A stretch of 22,777 nt of DNA from SM23-73-3 sp964580215 (GTDB lineage Bacteria > Zixibacteria > MSB-5A5 > SM1-73), in NCBI GenBank assembly GCA_964580215.1, contig CAZOJT010000046.1:1-22777 (forward strand). Reading direction: 5' to 3'. Shown here piece by piece: positions 8,183 through 15,142 of the stretch. Position 1 is the stretch's first letter. Every line of letters starts with the position of its first letter. A program made the translations under genes and the position numbers. The notes under the pieces were generated by a model, which worked only from the letters and a program-made list of their open reading frames with translations, was not told the origin of the DNA and ran no database searches.

Positions 8183-8252
8183 GTAGGGATCCCGCCATCG
8201 GCGGGATGGCTGTCCGTCTTCTAGCTCGGACAGGGACGAGCCCTGTCCCTAC
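8183..8252. repeat. GTAGGG-type element with two internal hairpins
   Basis: GTAGGG (8183-8188) and CCCTAC (8247-8252) enclose two perfect 8-bp hairpins: ATCCCGCC/GGCGGGAT (8189-8196, 8200-8207) and GGACAGGG/CCCTGTCC (8228-8235, 8241-8248). It shares its general layout with 3583-3644. It is non-coding, and possibly a small mobile palindromic element. Confidence 0.6.
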
Positions 8253-8284
8253 GCTAAAGCTATGCTTCCCGCGGGTGTTGTCAT

Positions 8285-8345
8285 CTACAGGAGCGAAATC
8301 AATGAGGATGACAACATCCTCGCCAAGCGAATTCACCAAACAATG
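8285..8345. repeat. Second, diverged copy of the GAGGATG hairpin module
   Basis: This segment aligns with 8041-8102: ACAGGAGCGAA versus ACAAGAGCGAA, then GAGGATG-ACAA-CATCCTC (8304-8321) versus GAGGATG-ATAA-CATCCTC, then AAGCGAATTCACC versus GAGCGAATCACC. The hairpin stem is kept while flanks have drifted. That implies either conservation of structure or a common mobile ancestor. Confidence 0.6.
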
Positions 8346-8374
8346 ATTTACGCATAATCCTATATAGCTATAGT

Positions 8375-10000
8375 TTACCATCTCTGCATAATCTCACCGA
8401 AGCATTCCAGTCCGCTCCAGATGACGCCTCCATAGCCATGACCGGGGCTTGTCCAGGCTCCGGAAAGATAGAGGTTCTTAATTGGTGTGGTATGAGGCAG
8501 ACGGCTCTGGCCGGAGTTATCCATAGTCTGATCCCATCCGTATATGGCTCCGCGATAGTTACCGGTATAGCGCACATTTGTCAATGGCGTGCCAATTTCT
8601 TTGATCTCTATTGCATCCCGGAGTCCAGGCAGAAGCCTTTTTTCCACTAAGTCGATCAGAATGTCTGCCATCCGCTCCTTTTCTTTCCGGTAGGCTTCTT
8701 TTTTACCCTTAAAGTAATCAGCTTCATATTTCTTCCAGTGGTCATATCCTTGGAGCGCGATGATATTAACGGTGTTTTTTCCTTCCGGAGAGTAACCCTT
8801 ATAGAGGTTATCATACAGCGTCAAACCAAAGCCGCCCTCCACTTCCGCATTAAGAGCAGCTTTATATTCCGCCTCGGGATCATAGCTGGTCGTGTAAAAA
8901 ATCTCTGTATCGGCAATTCCGCTTTGACGGACAAAGTCCTTCTTTAATCCCAGAAATACCTGGAAACTGGAGAGACTGACGCTAAATTGATCCATCCTGA
9001 CCAGATACTCCTTAAGATATTCGTCCTGTTTCATCATGGTGTGGAAGGTATCATAAGCATTGGCATTTGAAACTACCACCTTTCCTGTATATTCTTTGCC
9101 GTCATCGGTTTTTACACCGTAAGCAGAATGATCCTTCACCATTATTTCCTCCACCCGGGTTTTAAGCATCACCTTGCCGCCGCGCTCTTCAATAAATTTC
9201 ACGAAGGCATCGCTTATCTTTTGCGATTTGCCTCGTGGATAATAACCACCCTCTTGAAGAAACCCTATGGTGGGAAGGGCATAATATATGCTGGCAAGTT
9301 TGGAGGGCGGAAGCCCGTAATATCCCCAGAGTGCGGAGATGATAGCCTTTAACTTGGGATTCTTGATGTGAGCGTCCATCATTTGGCCCCAGGTTTTGGT
9401 GTAGGATTTGAACAAGTAGGGGAAATCAACAGGAAACCGGCTCATATCAACCTGGCCTTTGGCGCTGGATAATTTGCTGATATCCTTGGCTACCCCTTTC
9501 ATATCCTCAAAGAGCCCTTCGATTCCCTGTTTCTCATCTGGAAAGTAGTTTGTCAGCATCTCAATATAACCAGGGAGATCTTTCTGGGGTACCCGGAAGT
9601 CATAATCTGGATAGATTGCCCGGTAAAGATTGGGATGAGGTACAAACTCTACATCTTTAATCTCAGGGAAACCGGGTATTAGATTATATATCCCTTCTCT
9701 TTCTCCGACTGATGTGGAGTGCAGGGAGACATCAAAGACAAACCCACCGGGTCGTTTGAAGGTAGTAGCATATCCGCCTGGGATATAATGTTTTTCCAGA
9801 ACCAGTGGTTTGAATCCCTGTCGGGCAAAGGCCGCCGCACAGCTTAGACCACCCAGACCCGAGCCGATGATCACCGTATCAAATTCATTTTCACCCAAAT
9901 CAGCGCTTGCACCTGTTGGGAAGAGACTCCAGTCAAGCGCTAACACGGAAGCTCCAGCCAATAACGATCTTATGAAATCTCTTCTTTCCATGTTGGACAT
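8375..10000 (-). CDS. Tat-exported phytoene dehydrogenase / RetSat-like FAD oxidoreductase
   Basis: A 541-residue flavoprotein with a twin-arginine signal (MERRDFIRSLLAGASVLALD, RR at residues 6-7) and probable cleavage after ASA (31-33). The Rossmann FAD motif GSGLGG is at 46-51 with its ribose-binding Glu at about 69, followed by the IPGGYATTFKRPG block (73-85). The C-terminus has LYLSGAW and GYGGVIWSG, typical of the CrtI/CrtISO/retinol-saturase superfamily. The substrate is unknown: a polyene, isoprenoid or quinone-like lipid outside the cytoplasm is an inference. AGGAGGAG lies just upstream of the first ATG; a second ATG at residue 4 is also possible. It appears to be transcribed alone, 152 bases downstream of the COG3014-like gene. 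Confidence 0.85.
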   Translation of the reverse strand: MSNMERRDFIRSLLAGASVLALDWSLFPTGASADLGENEFDTVIIGSGLGGLSCAAAFARQGFKPLVLEKHYIPGGYATTFKRPGGFVFDVSLHSTSVGEREGIYNLIPGFPEIKDVEFVPHPNLYRAIYPDYDFRVPQKDLPGYIEMLTNYFPDEKQGIEGLFEDMKGVAKDISKLSSAKGQVDMSRFPVDFPYLFKSYTKTWGQMMDAHIKNPKLKAIISALWGYYGLPPSKLASIYYALPTIGFLQEGGYYPRGKSQKISDAFVKFIEERGGKVMLKTRVEEIMVKDHSAYGVKTDDGKEYTGKVVVSNANAYDTFHTMMKQDEYLKEYLVRMDQFSVSLSSFQVFLGLKKDFVRQSGIADTEIFYTTSYDPEAEYKAALNAEVEGGFGLTLYDNLYKGYSPEGKNTVNIIALQGYDHWKKYEADYFKGKKEAYRKEKERMADILIDLVEKRLLPGLRDAIEIKEIGTPLTNVRYTGNYRGAIYGWDQTMDNSGQSRLPHTTPIKNLYLSGAWTSPGHGYGGVIWSGLECFGEIMQRW

Positions 10001-10067
10001 AACTCCTCCTCTCTATTTGGTTAACTTTACGTTTTATGAATCCACTGCTCCATCTTTAAAAAACGCT

Positions 10068-10117
10068 GTGCTCCTTGTGGATGTTATCCCATGGAGGGTC
10101 TCCGACATCCACAAGAG
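10068..10117. repeat. CTTGTGGATG / CATCCACAAG hairpin element
   Basis: Perfect arms CTTGTGGATG (10070-10079) and CATCCACAAG (10106-10115) surround TTATCCCATGG and GGTCTCCG blocks. The same arms and the GGTCTCCGTCATCC block are found at 7967-8044. The element lies downstream of the COG3014-like gene and just upstream of the flavoprotein, so it could also act at the RNA level between them. Confidence 0.65.
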
Positions 10118-10152
10118 AAAAGTTGGCTCCGCCAACGGCGGGGCTGAGCGAG

Positions 10153-11571
10153 TCAATTGAGCGAGAAAACCTCAATCAGATTTAATCCGTTTTTAAAAAC
10201 TCGATATTCATAAACGTCTGTCGCGCTGACCAAATGTCCATTCACGTCCAAAAATTCGATGGTTAGATCGTAGGTCCCCGGTTCGATCTCAAAATCGCCC
10301 ACATAGATTTTCCCGGGAAGCAGATGCGAACAGCGAAGATCGGCATTTTCGGAAATATCAGTGCCCACGTCAATTGCCGCCTTTTTCAACCATCCCGCCA
10401 CTCCTCCAGTATCGGCTTTCTTTTTAGCCTTATGCGCGGCTAATCCTTTAGCAACGGCGCGGGCAACAGTGCGAAGGTAGATAAGCGACTTCTTTGCCTC
10501 GAAAGTCTCCTGTGCCACTTTTGCTACATCCTCAAGCAGTTGCAATTCACCGATAAGCTCCGAATCGACAAAAACCCTTATCCGGCTTATGTATGACGGT
10601 TGGGAAACAATCTGTGGAATGGAGAACTTGAAATAGTAATCCTCAGAAACCGAAATGGGCAGATGCCCGTATTCAGAATCCTTTCGCCAGGGATCGGTGT
10701 ATAATACCTGCACCAAATCCAGATCCTTATCAGTCCTAATACGAAGATTCAGCGCCTCCTTGACTGGAGACATACCGGCTAAAGCAACTACGCTCATTAT
10801 CTCTTTGCCCTGCGAGAAGTATTTTACATTCGGAACCTCAAAATCGTAGATATGAGGTTGTTCTTGGAAAGCCTGACGAAGCAGGTTGTAATCTATCCTG
10901 GCATCGTCCATCTTACCTTCGGCAGAATACATGTGCATACTCAGATAGCGGGCAAAAGCATCATTGTTGAACCGCACCTTTTTCGCCTTATAGTCCACAT
11001 CGACCCTGACGGTATCATCCAGCGCGCCTTCTTTGAACCTCCGGGAGATGTCGCCATACTTCTGTTCCAACAGATTCAGCTTTTCATTGGCTCGTTTAAC
11101 CTCGACAAAAGCACCGTCAAAGTCACCTTTAGCTATGTAATTGAGGGCTTTAAATAGGTTGGTGTAAAGAATTTCGTAATCCTCACCGGCATATTCTAAG
11201 ACATTGTCATTTAGCATAAGGGAGGCTGTCGCCCGGGAGATACTTTTGGTGAAAAGCTCATCCGCGGCATCTTCAGCCTGAGTTAATTTCTGATTACTGG
11301 TATCGAAACGGGAGGCGTAATGATAAACCAACCCCGCATCTATGTAATAGAGAAAGCGATCCTTTTTTGCGTATTTATTGTCCGCTTTGGCGGCTTCGAT
11401 TCTTTCAACTGCCACATCGAAATTATTGTCTTTCAGTTCGGCAGTTATAGGTTCATAGAACGCTTTTTTAGTCGCTACCGAGCCGCAGCCGACAAATAGA
11501 AACAAACACAAAAGCAGACCAATGGCTGTCCTTTTAATTCCCATTGATGCCCACTTAGCCAATTTTACCAC
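10153..11571 (-). CDS. COG3014-like lipoprotein with TPR-like N-terminal region
   Basis: A 472-residue protein with a signal peptide and lipobox LFVGC (Cys at residue 29 from the GTG start, or 20 from ATG 11544-11542). Residues 40-250 are helical and TPR-like (FDVAVERIEAAKADNKY; a KALNYIAKGDFDGAFVEVKR block). The C-terminal part looks beta-rich and ends YRVFKNGLNLIEVFSLN. The pattern matches the uncharacterised COG3014 lipoprotein family. The GTG start overlaps the lpoB-like stop by seven bases; the ATG at 11544 gives a more usual signal-peptide length, so the start is unsettled. It is co-transcribed with the LpoB-like gene and probably acts in the envelope with it. Confidence 0.75.
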   Translation of the reverse strand: MVKLAKWASMGIKRTAIGLLLCLFLFVGCGSVATKKAFYEPITAELKDNNFDVAVERIEAAKADNKYAKKDRFLYYIDAGLVYHYASRFDTSNQKLTQAEDAADELFTKSISRATASLMLNDNVLEYAGEDYEILYTNLFKALNYIAKGDFDGAFVEVKRANEKLNLLEQKYGDISRRFKEGALDDTVRVDVDYKAKKVRFNNDAFARYLSMHMYSAEGKMDDARIDYNLLRQAFQEQPHIYDFEVPNVKYFSQGKEIMSVVALAGMSPVKEALNLRIRTDKDLDLVQVLYTDPWRKDSEYGHLPISVSEDYYFKFSIPQIVSQPSYISRIRVFVDSELIGELQLLEDVAKVAQETFEAKKSLIYLRTVARAVAKGLAAHKAKKKADTGGVAGWLKKAAIDVGTDISENADLRCSHLLPGKIYVGDFEIEPGTYDLTIEFLDVNGHLVSATDVYEYRVFKNGLNLIEVFSLN

Positions 11572-12161
11572 TTAGTTTTTTTCTTGGAGATCTCTTTTTT
11601 GATCTTCTTGGTGCCGATCCAAACCTTTTCCATGCTTTCAATGTTGATCATTTCCAGATCAGTCTGATAATACACCACCCTGGTACCTTCGATCTCATCG
11701 ACAATCGACTTAATGGCACCCACCAGGATAAAGTCTGCACCGGTTTCGGCTCGGATCCGTTTCATGGTTTCTGGGGAAGCCCATTCCTGTTGATCGAAAC
11801 GTTCGTCACGAATCTCATCCCGCTGACCCCGGCTGGCGACAAATCTCACTTGCCCGGAGTTTATCAACTCTCTTTCAAAGTCGGTGGTAAAAGTTTCCGT
11901 GTCGATATGTTCACTGCTTTTGTTGCGAATGGTTCCCACCGTCACCACCGGCTTTCCACCTGCGGCGGCCGCCCAGTCGGTTAGCCATACCCGGGAAAGA
12001 CAATCAGCTATCATCTCCTCAGCCACCAGGCGGGCGTCGGTGTCGTTCCATCTGCCGCTTAAGTCGGTAACCGTCTCTGGCTCAATCCGGTAAACTTTTC
12101 TGGATGAGCCGCACGCAAGCGACAAGCAAAACACCAGCAAAACTACGAATGCTTTTTTCAC
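11565..12161 (-). CDS. LpoB-like penicillin-binding protein activator lipoprotein
   Basis: A 198-residue lipoprotein: MKKAFVVLLVFCLSLAC, with Cys17 as the lipidated residue. The rest fits the LpoB/COG3417 fold: a conserved DARLVAEEMI helix, PVVTVGTIRNKSSEHIDTET, an ELINSGQVRFVAS segment and GADFILVGAIKSI. In enterobacteria LpoB reaches from the outer membrane to stimulate PBP1b; here the PBP partner is not in the window. The start is GTG with AAAGGAG five bases upstream. The stop overlaps the COG3014-like start, so the two form an operon. In distant phyla such LpoB homologues may serve other envelope roles. Confidence 0.8.
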   Translation of the reverse strand: MKKAFVVLLVFCLSLACGSSRKVYRIEPETVTDLSGRWNDTDARLVAEEMIADCLSRVWLTDWAAAAGGKPVVTVGTIRNKSSEHIDTETFTTDFERELINSGQVRFVASRGQRDEIRDERFDQQEWASPETMKRIRAETGADFILVGAIKSIVDEIEGTRVVYYQTDLEMINIESMEKVWIGTKKIKKEISKKKTKW

Positions 12162-12214
12162 TTCTTCTCCTTTCTTAAAGGATTAATTGGACATTGTCAG
12201 GGTGAGAATAAAAA

Positions 12215-12377
12215 ATACTTCTTATTGTGTCAAGCGCTTTTTTGCATTGGCGCCTAATCTTTTCATGATGCATCGGCATCAGGAAATGCCGATCCGTATG
12301 GATGCATACGCATGCTTTCTGCTTCGCTAATTCCCCCGCCTTTGGCGGGGTCTTCAGACTATTACCGAAGCAGCATA
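12215..12377. repeat. Repeat block: TGTGTCAAGCG repeat followed by GATGCATCGGCAT palindrome
   Basis: It contains second copies of two repeats seen near 7789-7901, but in the opposite order: the TGTGTCAAGCG unit (12215-12249), then the GATGCATCGGCAT palindrome (about 12270-12377). Inside the palindrome is CCCCCGCC-TTT-GGCGGGG (about 12334-12351), a strong stem. The block fills the gap between the channel gene and the lpoB-like gene. Confidence 0.65.
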
Positions 12378-12384
12378 AGTGGAA

Positions 12385-12896
12385 TCACTTTTTGGCATCC
12401 AAAACACTAATCGCATTAGTAAAGAGTTTGGAATTGGGAATAAGAATCTTTTTGCCCTCCGCCTGAAGAGTGATGTATCGAAGATCAATTTCTGTCACGA
12501 TCCCCTCAAAGCCTGCTACAGAAATATGGTCATTATGCTGGAAAGGGCGATAAATAAGGATTAATGTCCAGGCAAGGAGATTGGAGATAATGTCCATGAG
12601 TGCAAATCCCAAAGCAAAACCCACCAGTCCTAACCCGGCTACCAAAGCGGAAACATTGATGCCCAATGTGCCGAGAGCAGTCACTGCCCCAAAAACTATC
12701 AAAGCGGTTTTGACCGTTTTTCCTATCAGATTCTGAACGTCCTTACTGAGGTCTTCTTTCTCGCCGAGATGGCGGATGATTTTTTGGAGAATAATGCTTG
12801 CCAGCCAAAATGAGAAAAAAAAACAAGTGCACTCACCACGGCTCGGGGTGTAAAAAGAAAAATTTGATTTATCAGTTCCCTCATCATCTTTTCCAT
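12385..12896 (-). pseudogene. Small MscS-type mechanosensitive channel, frameshifted in a T9 run
   Basis: The intact part (12702 down to 12385) encodes an unmistakable MscS pore helix and beta domain: ALVAGLGLVGFALGFALMDI, then VAGFEGIVTEIDLRYITLQ. The upstream part starts with ATG at 12896 (MEKMMRELINQIFLF, then TPRAVVSALVFF) and matches the expected first helix, but is one frame off. The break lies at a run of nine Ts on the coding strand (12823-12815). Adding one T gives a continuous 170-residue protein running into FFSFWLASIILQ. As written the upstream frame stops after about 56 residues. It may be a true pseudogene, an assembly error, or a gene read by transcriptional slippage. Confidence 0.75.
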
Positions 12897-13364
12897 TTCT
12901 TACTTCACCATATTGGGTTTATCTTTTAAATTTCTATAATTTGACAACCACAAAAATCGACACTTTCCACGGAGACCCGTATGGGAACGTCATTGTAAAC
13001 CACGAATACAAGACTCGCAGGCAGACGCGAAAACATTGAGAAAGTCGCTGAAATTTCAGCCGCCTGAAAAACCGCATTATTGCATTTATGCTTCTGATTC
13101 GGTTCGCGGTGAGTGGCATATTAGCCACAGTATTAGGGATACTTCTTACCATCCATAATTAGGAGCAACTTGCTTTTTTCTTTCCTCACCTTCCTTCCTT
13201 TTTTAAATATTTAGGAGTAATACCTCTGTTTTTTTATATTCTACACGATTCTCCAATATAAGTCAAGTTTTTTTCTTATTGTTGTTAAGCAGGTCAGTTA
13301 TATTGTATCCACTCATAATGTATTATTGGTATTTTGTATCTACAAAAATTTTTGAATTTTTTCT

Positions 13365-13392
13365 TTGCTTCTTGGTTTGAATTTGTTATATT
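13365..13392 (+). promoter_or_regulatory. Candidate sigma70-type promoter of hbd
   Basis: TTGCTT (13365-13370) and TATATT (13387-13392) are separated by 16 bases in an AT-rich stretch about 80 bases before the hydroxyacyl-CoA dehydrogenase start. The -10 matches consensus at five of six positions, the -35 at only three. In such AT-rich DNA chance matches are common. Confidence 0.3.
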
Positions 13393-13459
13393 TTTCACAA
13401 GCGTTCGACGCAAAAATGGTAATTTGAGTAACAACCGATAAAAACAAACTAACAACTTC

Positions 13460-13468
13460 GGAGGTGAT
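13460..13468 (+). promoter_or_regulatory. Strong ribosome binding site of hbd
   Basis: GGAGGTGAT is fully complementary to the 16S rRNA 3' end and lies at good distance from the ATG at 13471. It fixes the start and suggests high expression. Confidence 0.8.
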
Positions 13469-13470
13469 AT

Positions 13471-14811
13471 ATGAAGTTTGATGAAAGACTGAAGGATGTT
13501 TCCGTAATCGGAGCCGCAGGGAAAATGGGAAGTGGGATAGCGCTTCTTTTGGCACAGGAGATTGCCAGACAGAAGAATTTGCCGCAAAACAAAGATTCGA
13601 TCTACCGCCTGCATTTGATCGATATAAGTGAGCCTGCTTTGGATGGGCTTCAGAAGTATCTCAAAGCTCAATTTGTCAAAGCAGGGGAGAAAACCACGGT
13701 GATGCTGAGGGAGCTTTACAAGGATCGTGAGGAGTTGGTGGAGAACTATGACATAATCGACGCCTTCGTGGACGACGCCATGTCGGTGCTAAGGCTGGGA
13801 ACCGATCTGAGTGAAGTTAAAAATTCCAAGATGATCTTCGAGGCGATAGTGGAGGACAAAGATGTGAAGGTGGACGTGCTGAAGAAAATTGAGCAACTGG
13901 TGGGGCCGGATACTTACTATTTCACCAACACCTCATCCATACCCATAAGCGTCTTAAACCAGTCGGCGAATCTGGGGGGAAGGATAATCGGATATCATTT
14001 CTATAATCCTCCGGCAGTGCAGAGACTGGTGGAGTTGATATCTCCTGAGGTCACCAAGCCAGAGCTTAAGGAGATGGCTTTAGAGTTAGCCAAAAGACTG
14101 CGTAAAAAGATCGTGCCTGCCAACGATATAGCAGGTTTCATCGGCAACGGTCACTTCCTGCGGGATGGCTTATATGCCATAAAGGAGGCCAAAAAGACGG
14201 CAGGTGAATTCACCCTACCGGGCGCTATGTACATCATGAACAAGGTGAGCCAGGATCTGTTGGTCCGACCCATGGGTATACTCCAGCTTATCGACTACGT
14301 GGGGGTGGATGTGTATCAATGTATCTCGGAGACCATAGCCGGTTATATCAAAGGTGAGGATCTTAAAGATGATCTGCTCACCCAGATGGTGGAAAAGAAG
14401 GTGTTGGGTGGTCAACGTGCGGATGGAAGCCAGAAGGACGGATTCTTAAAATATGAGAAGAATCGTCCGGCTGGAGTTTATGATATAGAGACGGGCAAAT
14501 ATAAGATGTTCGACCCCAACGGCTGGAGCGGAGAGCTGGATAAAAAGTTAGGGGAGTATCCCCAAGGGACTATTCCCTGGCGCAAGCTTCTGATGGACCC
14601 CAAAAGAGGAGAAAAACTCTCCGTGTACTTTAAAAACCTCAATGCTTCCGACACGTTGGGTGCAAAACTGGCAAAAGCCTATCTGAAAAATTCCAAAGAG
14701 ATCGGCGAATTTTTGGTGAAGACAGGAGTGGCAGAATCAGATAAGGATGTGAATGACGTCCTCTTGAACGGATTCTATCATCTATATGGACCGATCAATG
14801 ATTATGTTTGA
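13471..14811 (+). CDS. 3-hydroxyacyl-CoA dehydrogenase, long form
   Basis: A 446-residue NAD-dependent dehydrogenase for the 3-hydroxyacyl-CoA to 3-ketoacyl-CoA step. The Rossmann loop is at residues 14-20 (GAAGKMG), the catalytic pair is H176 (GYHFYNP) and E188 (RLVELI), exactly 12 apart as in the family, and the substrate-site residues N153-S156 and N226 (AGFIGN) are in place. Two things are odd. The glycine loop is GxxGxxG, one residue longer than the usual GxGxxG. The protein also has over 150 residues more than the 280-residue single-domain HBDs, mostly C-terminal. It is first in the plus-strand acyl-CoA cluster. It may serve butyrate formation, beta-oxidation or branched-chain degradation. 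Confidence 0.88.
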   Translation: MKFDERLKDVSVIGAAGKMGSGIALLLAQEIARQKNLPQNKDSIYRLHLIDISEPALDGLQKYLKAQFVKAGEKTTVMLRELYKDREELVENYDIIDAFVDDAMSVLRLGTDLSEVKNSKMIFEAIVEDKDVKVDVLKKIEQLVGPDTYYFTNTSSIPISVLNQSANLGGRIIGYHFYNPPAVQRLVELISPEVTKPELKEMALELAKRLRKKIVPANDIAGFIGNGHFLRDGLYAIKEAKKTAGEFTLPGAMYIMNKVSQDLLVRPMGILQLIDYVGVDVYQCISETIAGYIKGEDLKDDLLTQMVEKKVLGGQRADGSQKDGFLKYEKNRPAGVYDIETGKYKMFDPNGWSGELDKKLGEYPQGTIPWRKLLMDPKRGEKLSVYFKNLNASDTLGAKLAKAYLKNSKEIGEFLVKTGVAESDKDVNDVLLNGFYHLYGPINDYV

Positions 14812-15125
14812 TAAAACGGCGGTGAAGCTCGTTTAACGGTGTCGATGCTGGTATCGAGGCTCGAAGTTCGTGGATCGAGGCTGGATTTTTTCCGAACTTC
14901 GAGCTTCCCAAACGAAATTCGTTACGAGCTTCGCTAACGTTAAACGAAATATGGAAACGAGTTATACGTTTGATAATACGGCTTTGGCGCTGGTTTAACG
15001 GTGTCGATGCTGGTATCGATACTCGAAGTTGGTCTTGGAAGCTCGATTTTTTCTAGCATCGAATTTCGATTGACGAGTTTCGAAACGAGCTTCGCCAACG
15101 CCAAACGAAATACGAAAACGAGTTA
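14806..15125. repeat. Two-copy tandem repeat of about 160 bases between hbd and thiolase
   Basis: Unit 1 (14806-14967) and unit 2 (14968-15125) align along their whole length with period 162. They start GTTTGATAAAACGG and GTTTGATAATACGG and share 27 identical bases at 14831-14857 and 14993-15019. Unit 1 begins inside the last codons of hbd, so its stop codon is part of the repeat. Unit 1 is also palindromic: CGTTTAACG (14830-14838) pairs with CGTTAAACG (14938-14946), and GCTCGAAGTTCG (14859-14870) with CGAACTTCGAGC (14893-14904). It fills the 331-base gap, and I see no gene in it. Confidence 0.8.
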
Positions 15126-15142
15126 ATCAAAGGAGGTAAGAG

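Larger units (their letters stand above)
7752..8374. other. Gene-free 623-base repeat cluster
   Basis: The region between the start of the XRE gene and the stop of the flavoprotein holds at least five repeat blocks: a GATGCATCGGCAT palindrome, a copy of the TGTGTCAAGCG repeat, a 21-base tandem pair, CTTGTG/CACAAG hairpins, and a GTAGGG-type element. A 24-codon gene remnant may survive at 8106-8180. The promoter of the XRE-PIN unit should lie at its left end but I could not locate it. Confidence 0.6.
12897..13470. other. 574-base divergent intergenic region
   Basis: It lies between the split channel gene and the hydroxyacyl-CoA dehydrogenase gene. The left half contains CACGGAGACCCGTATGGGAA (about 12969-12988), which resembles the GGAGACCCGTCTGGGA block of the dispersed hairpin families. 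The right half (13200-13440) is very AT-rich and probably holds the promoter of the acyl-CoA gene cluster. A 24-codon hydrophobic frame at 13088-13162 lacks a ribosome binding site. Confidence 0.5.

Noticed and set aside
8062..8346. 94-residue plus-strand frame in the repeat cluster
   Set aside because: It reads straight through several hairpin repeats and its composition reflects them; no ribosome binding site or family signal.
12934..13152. 72-residue minus-strand frame in the divergent gap
   Set aside because: No ribosome binding site, no family resemblance, basic low-information composition; more likely chance.
13088..13162. 24-codon hydrophobic frame on the plus strand (MLLIRFAVSGILATVLGILL...)
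   Set aside because: It looks like one membrane helix, but the only upstream extension reaches a stop after 13 codons, no Shine-Dalgarno sequence precedes the ATG, and no relatives can be recognised.
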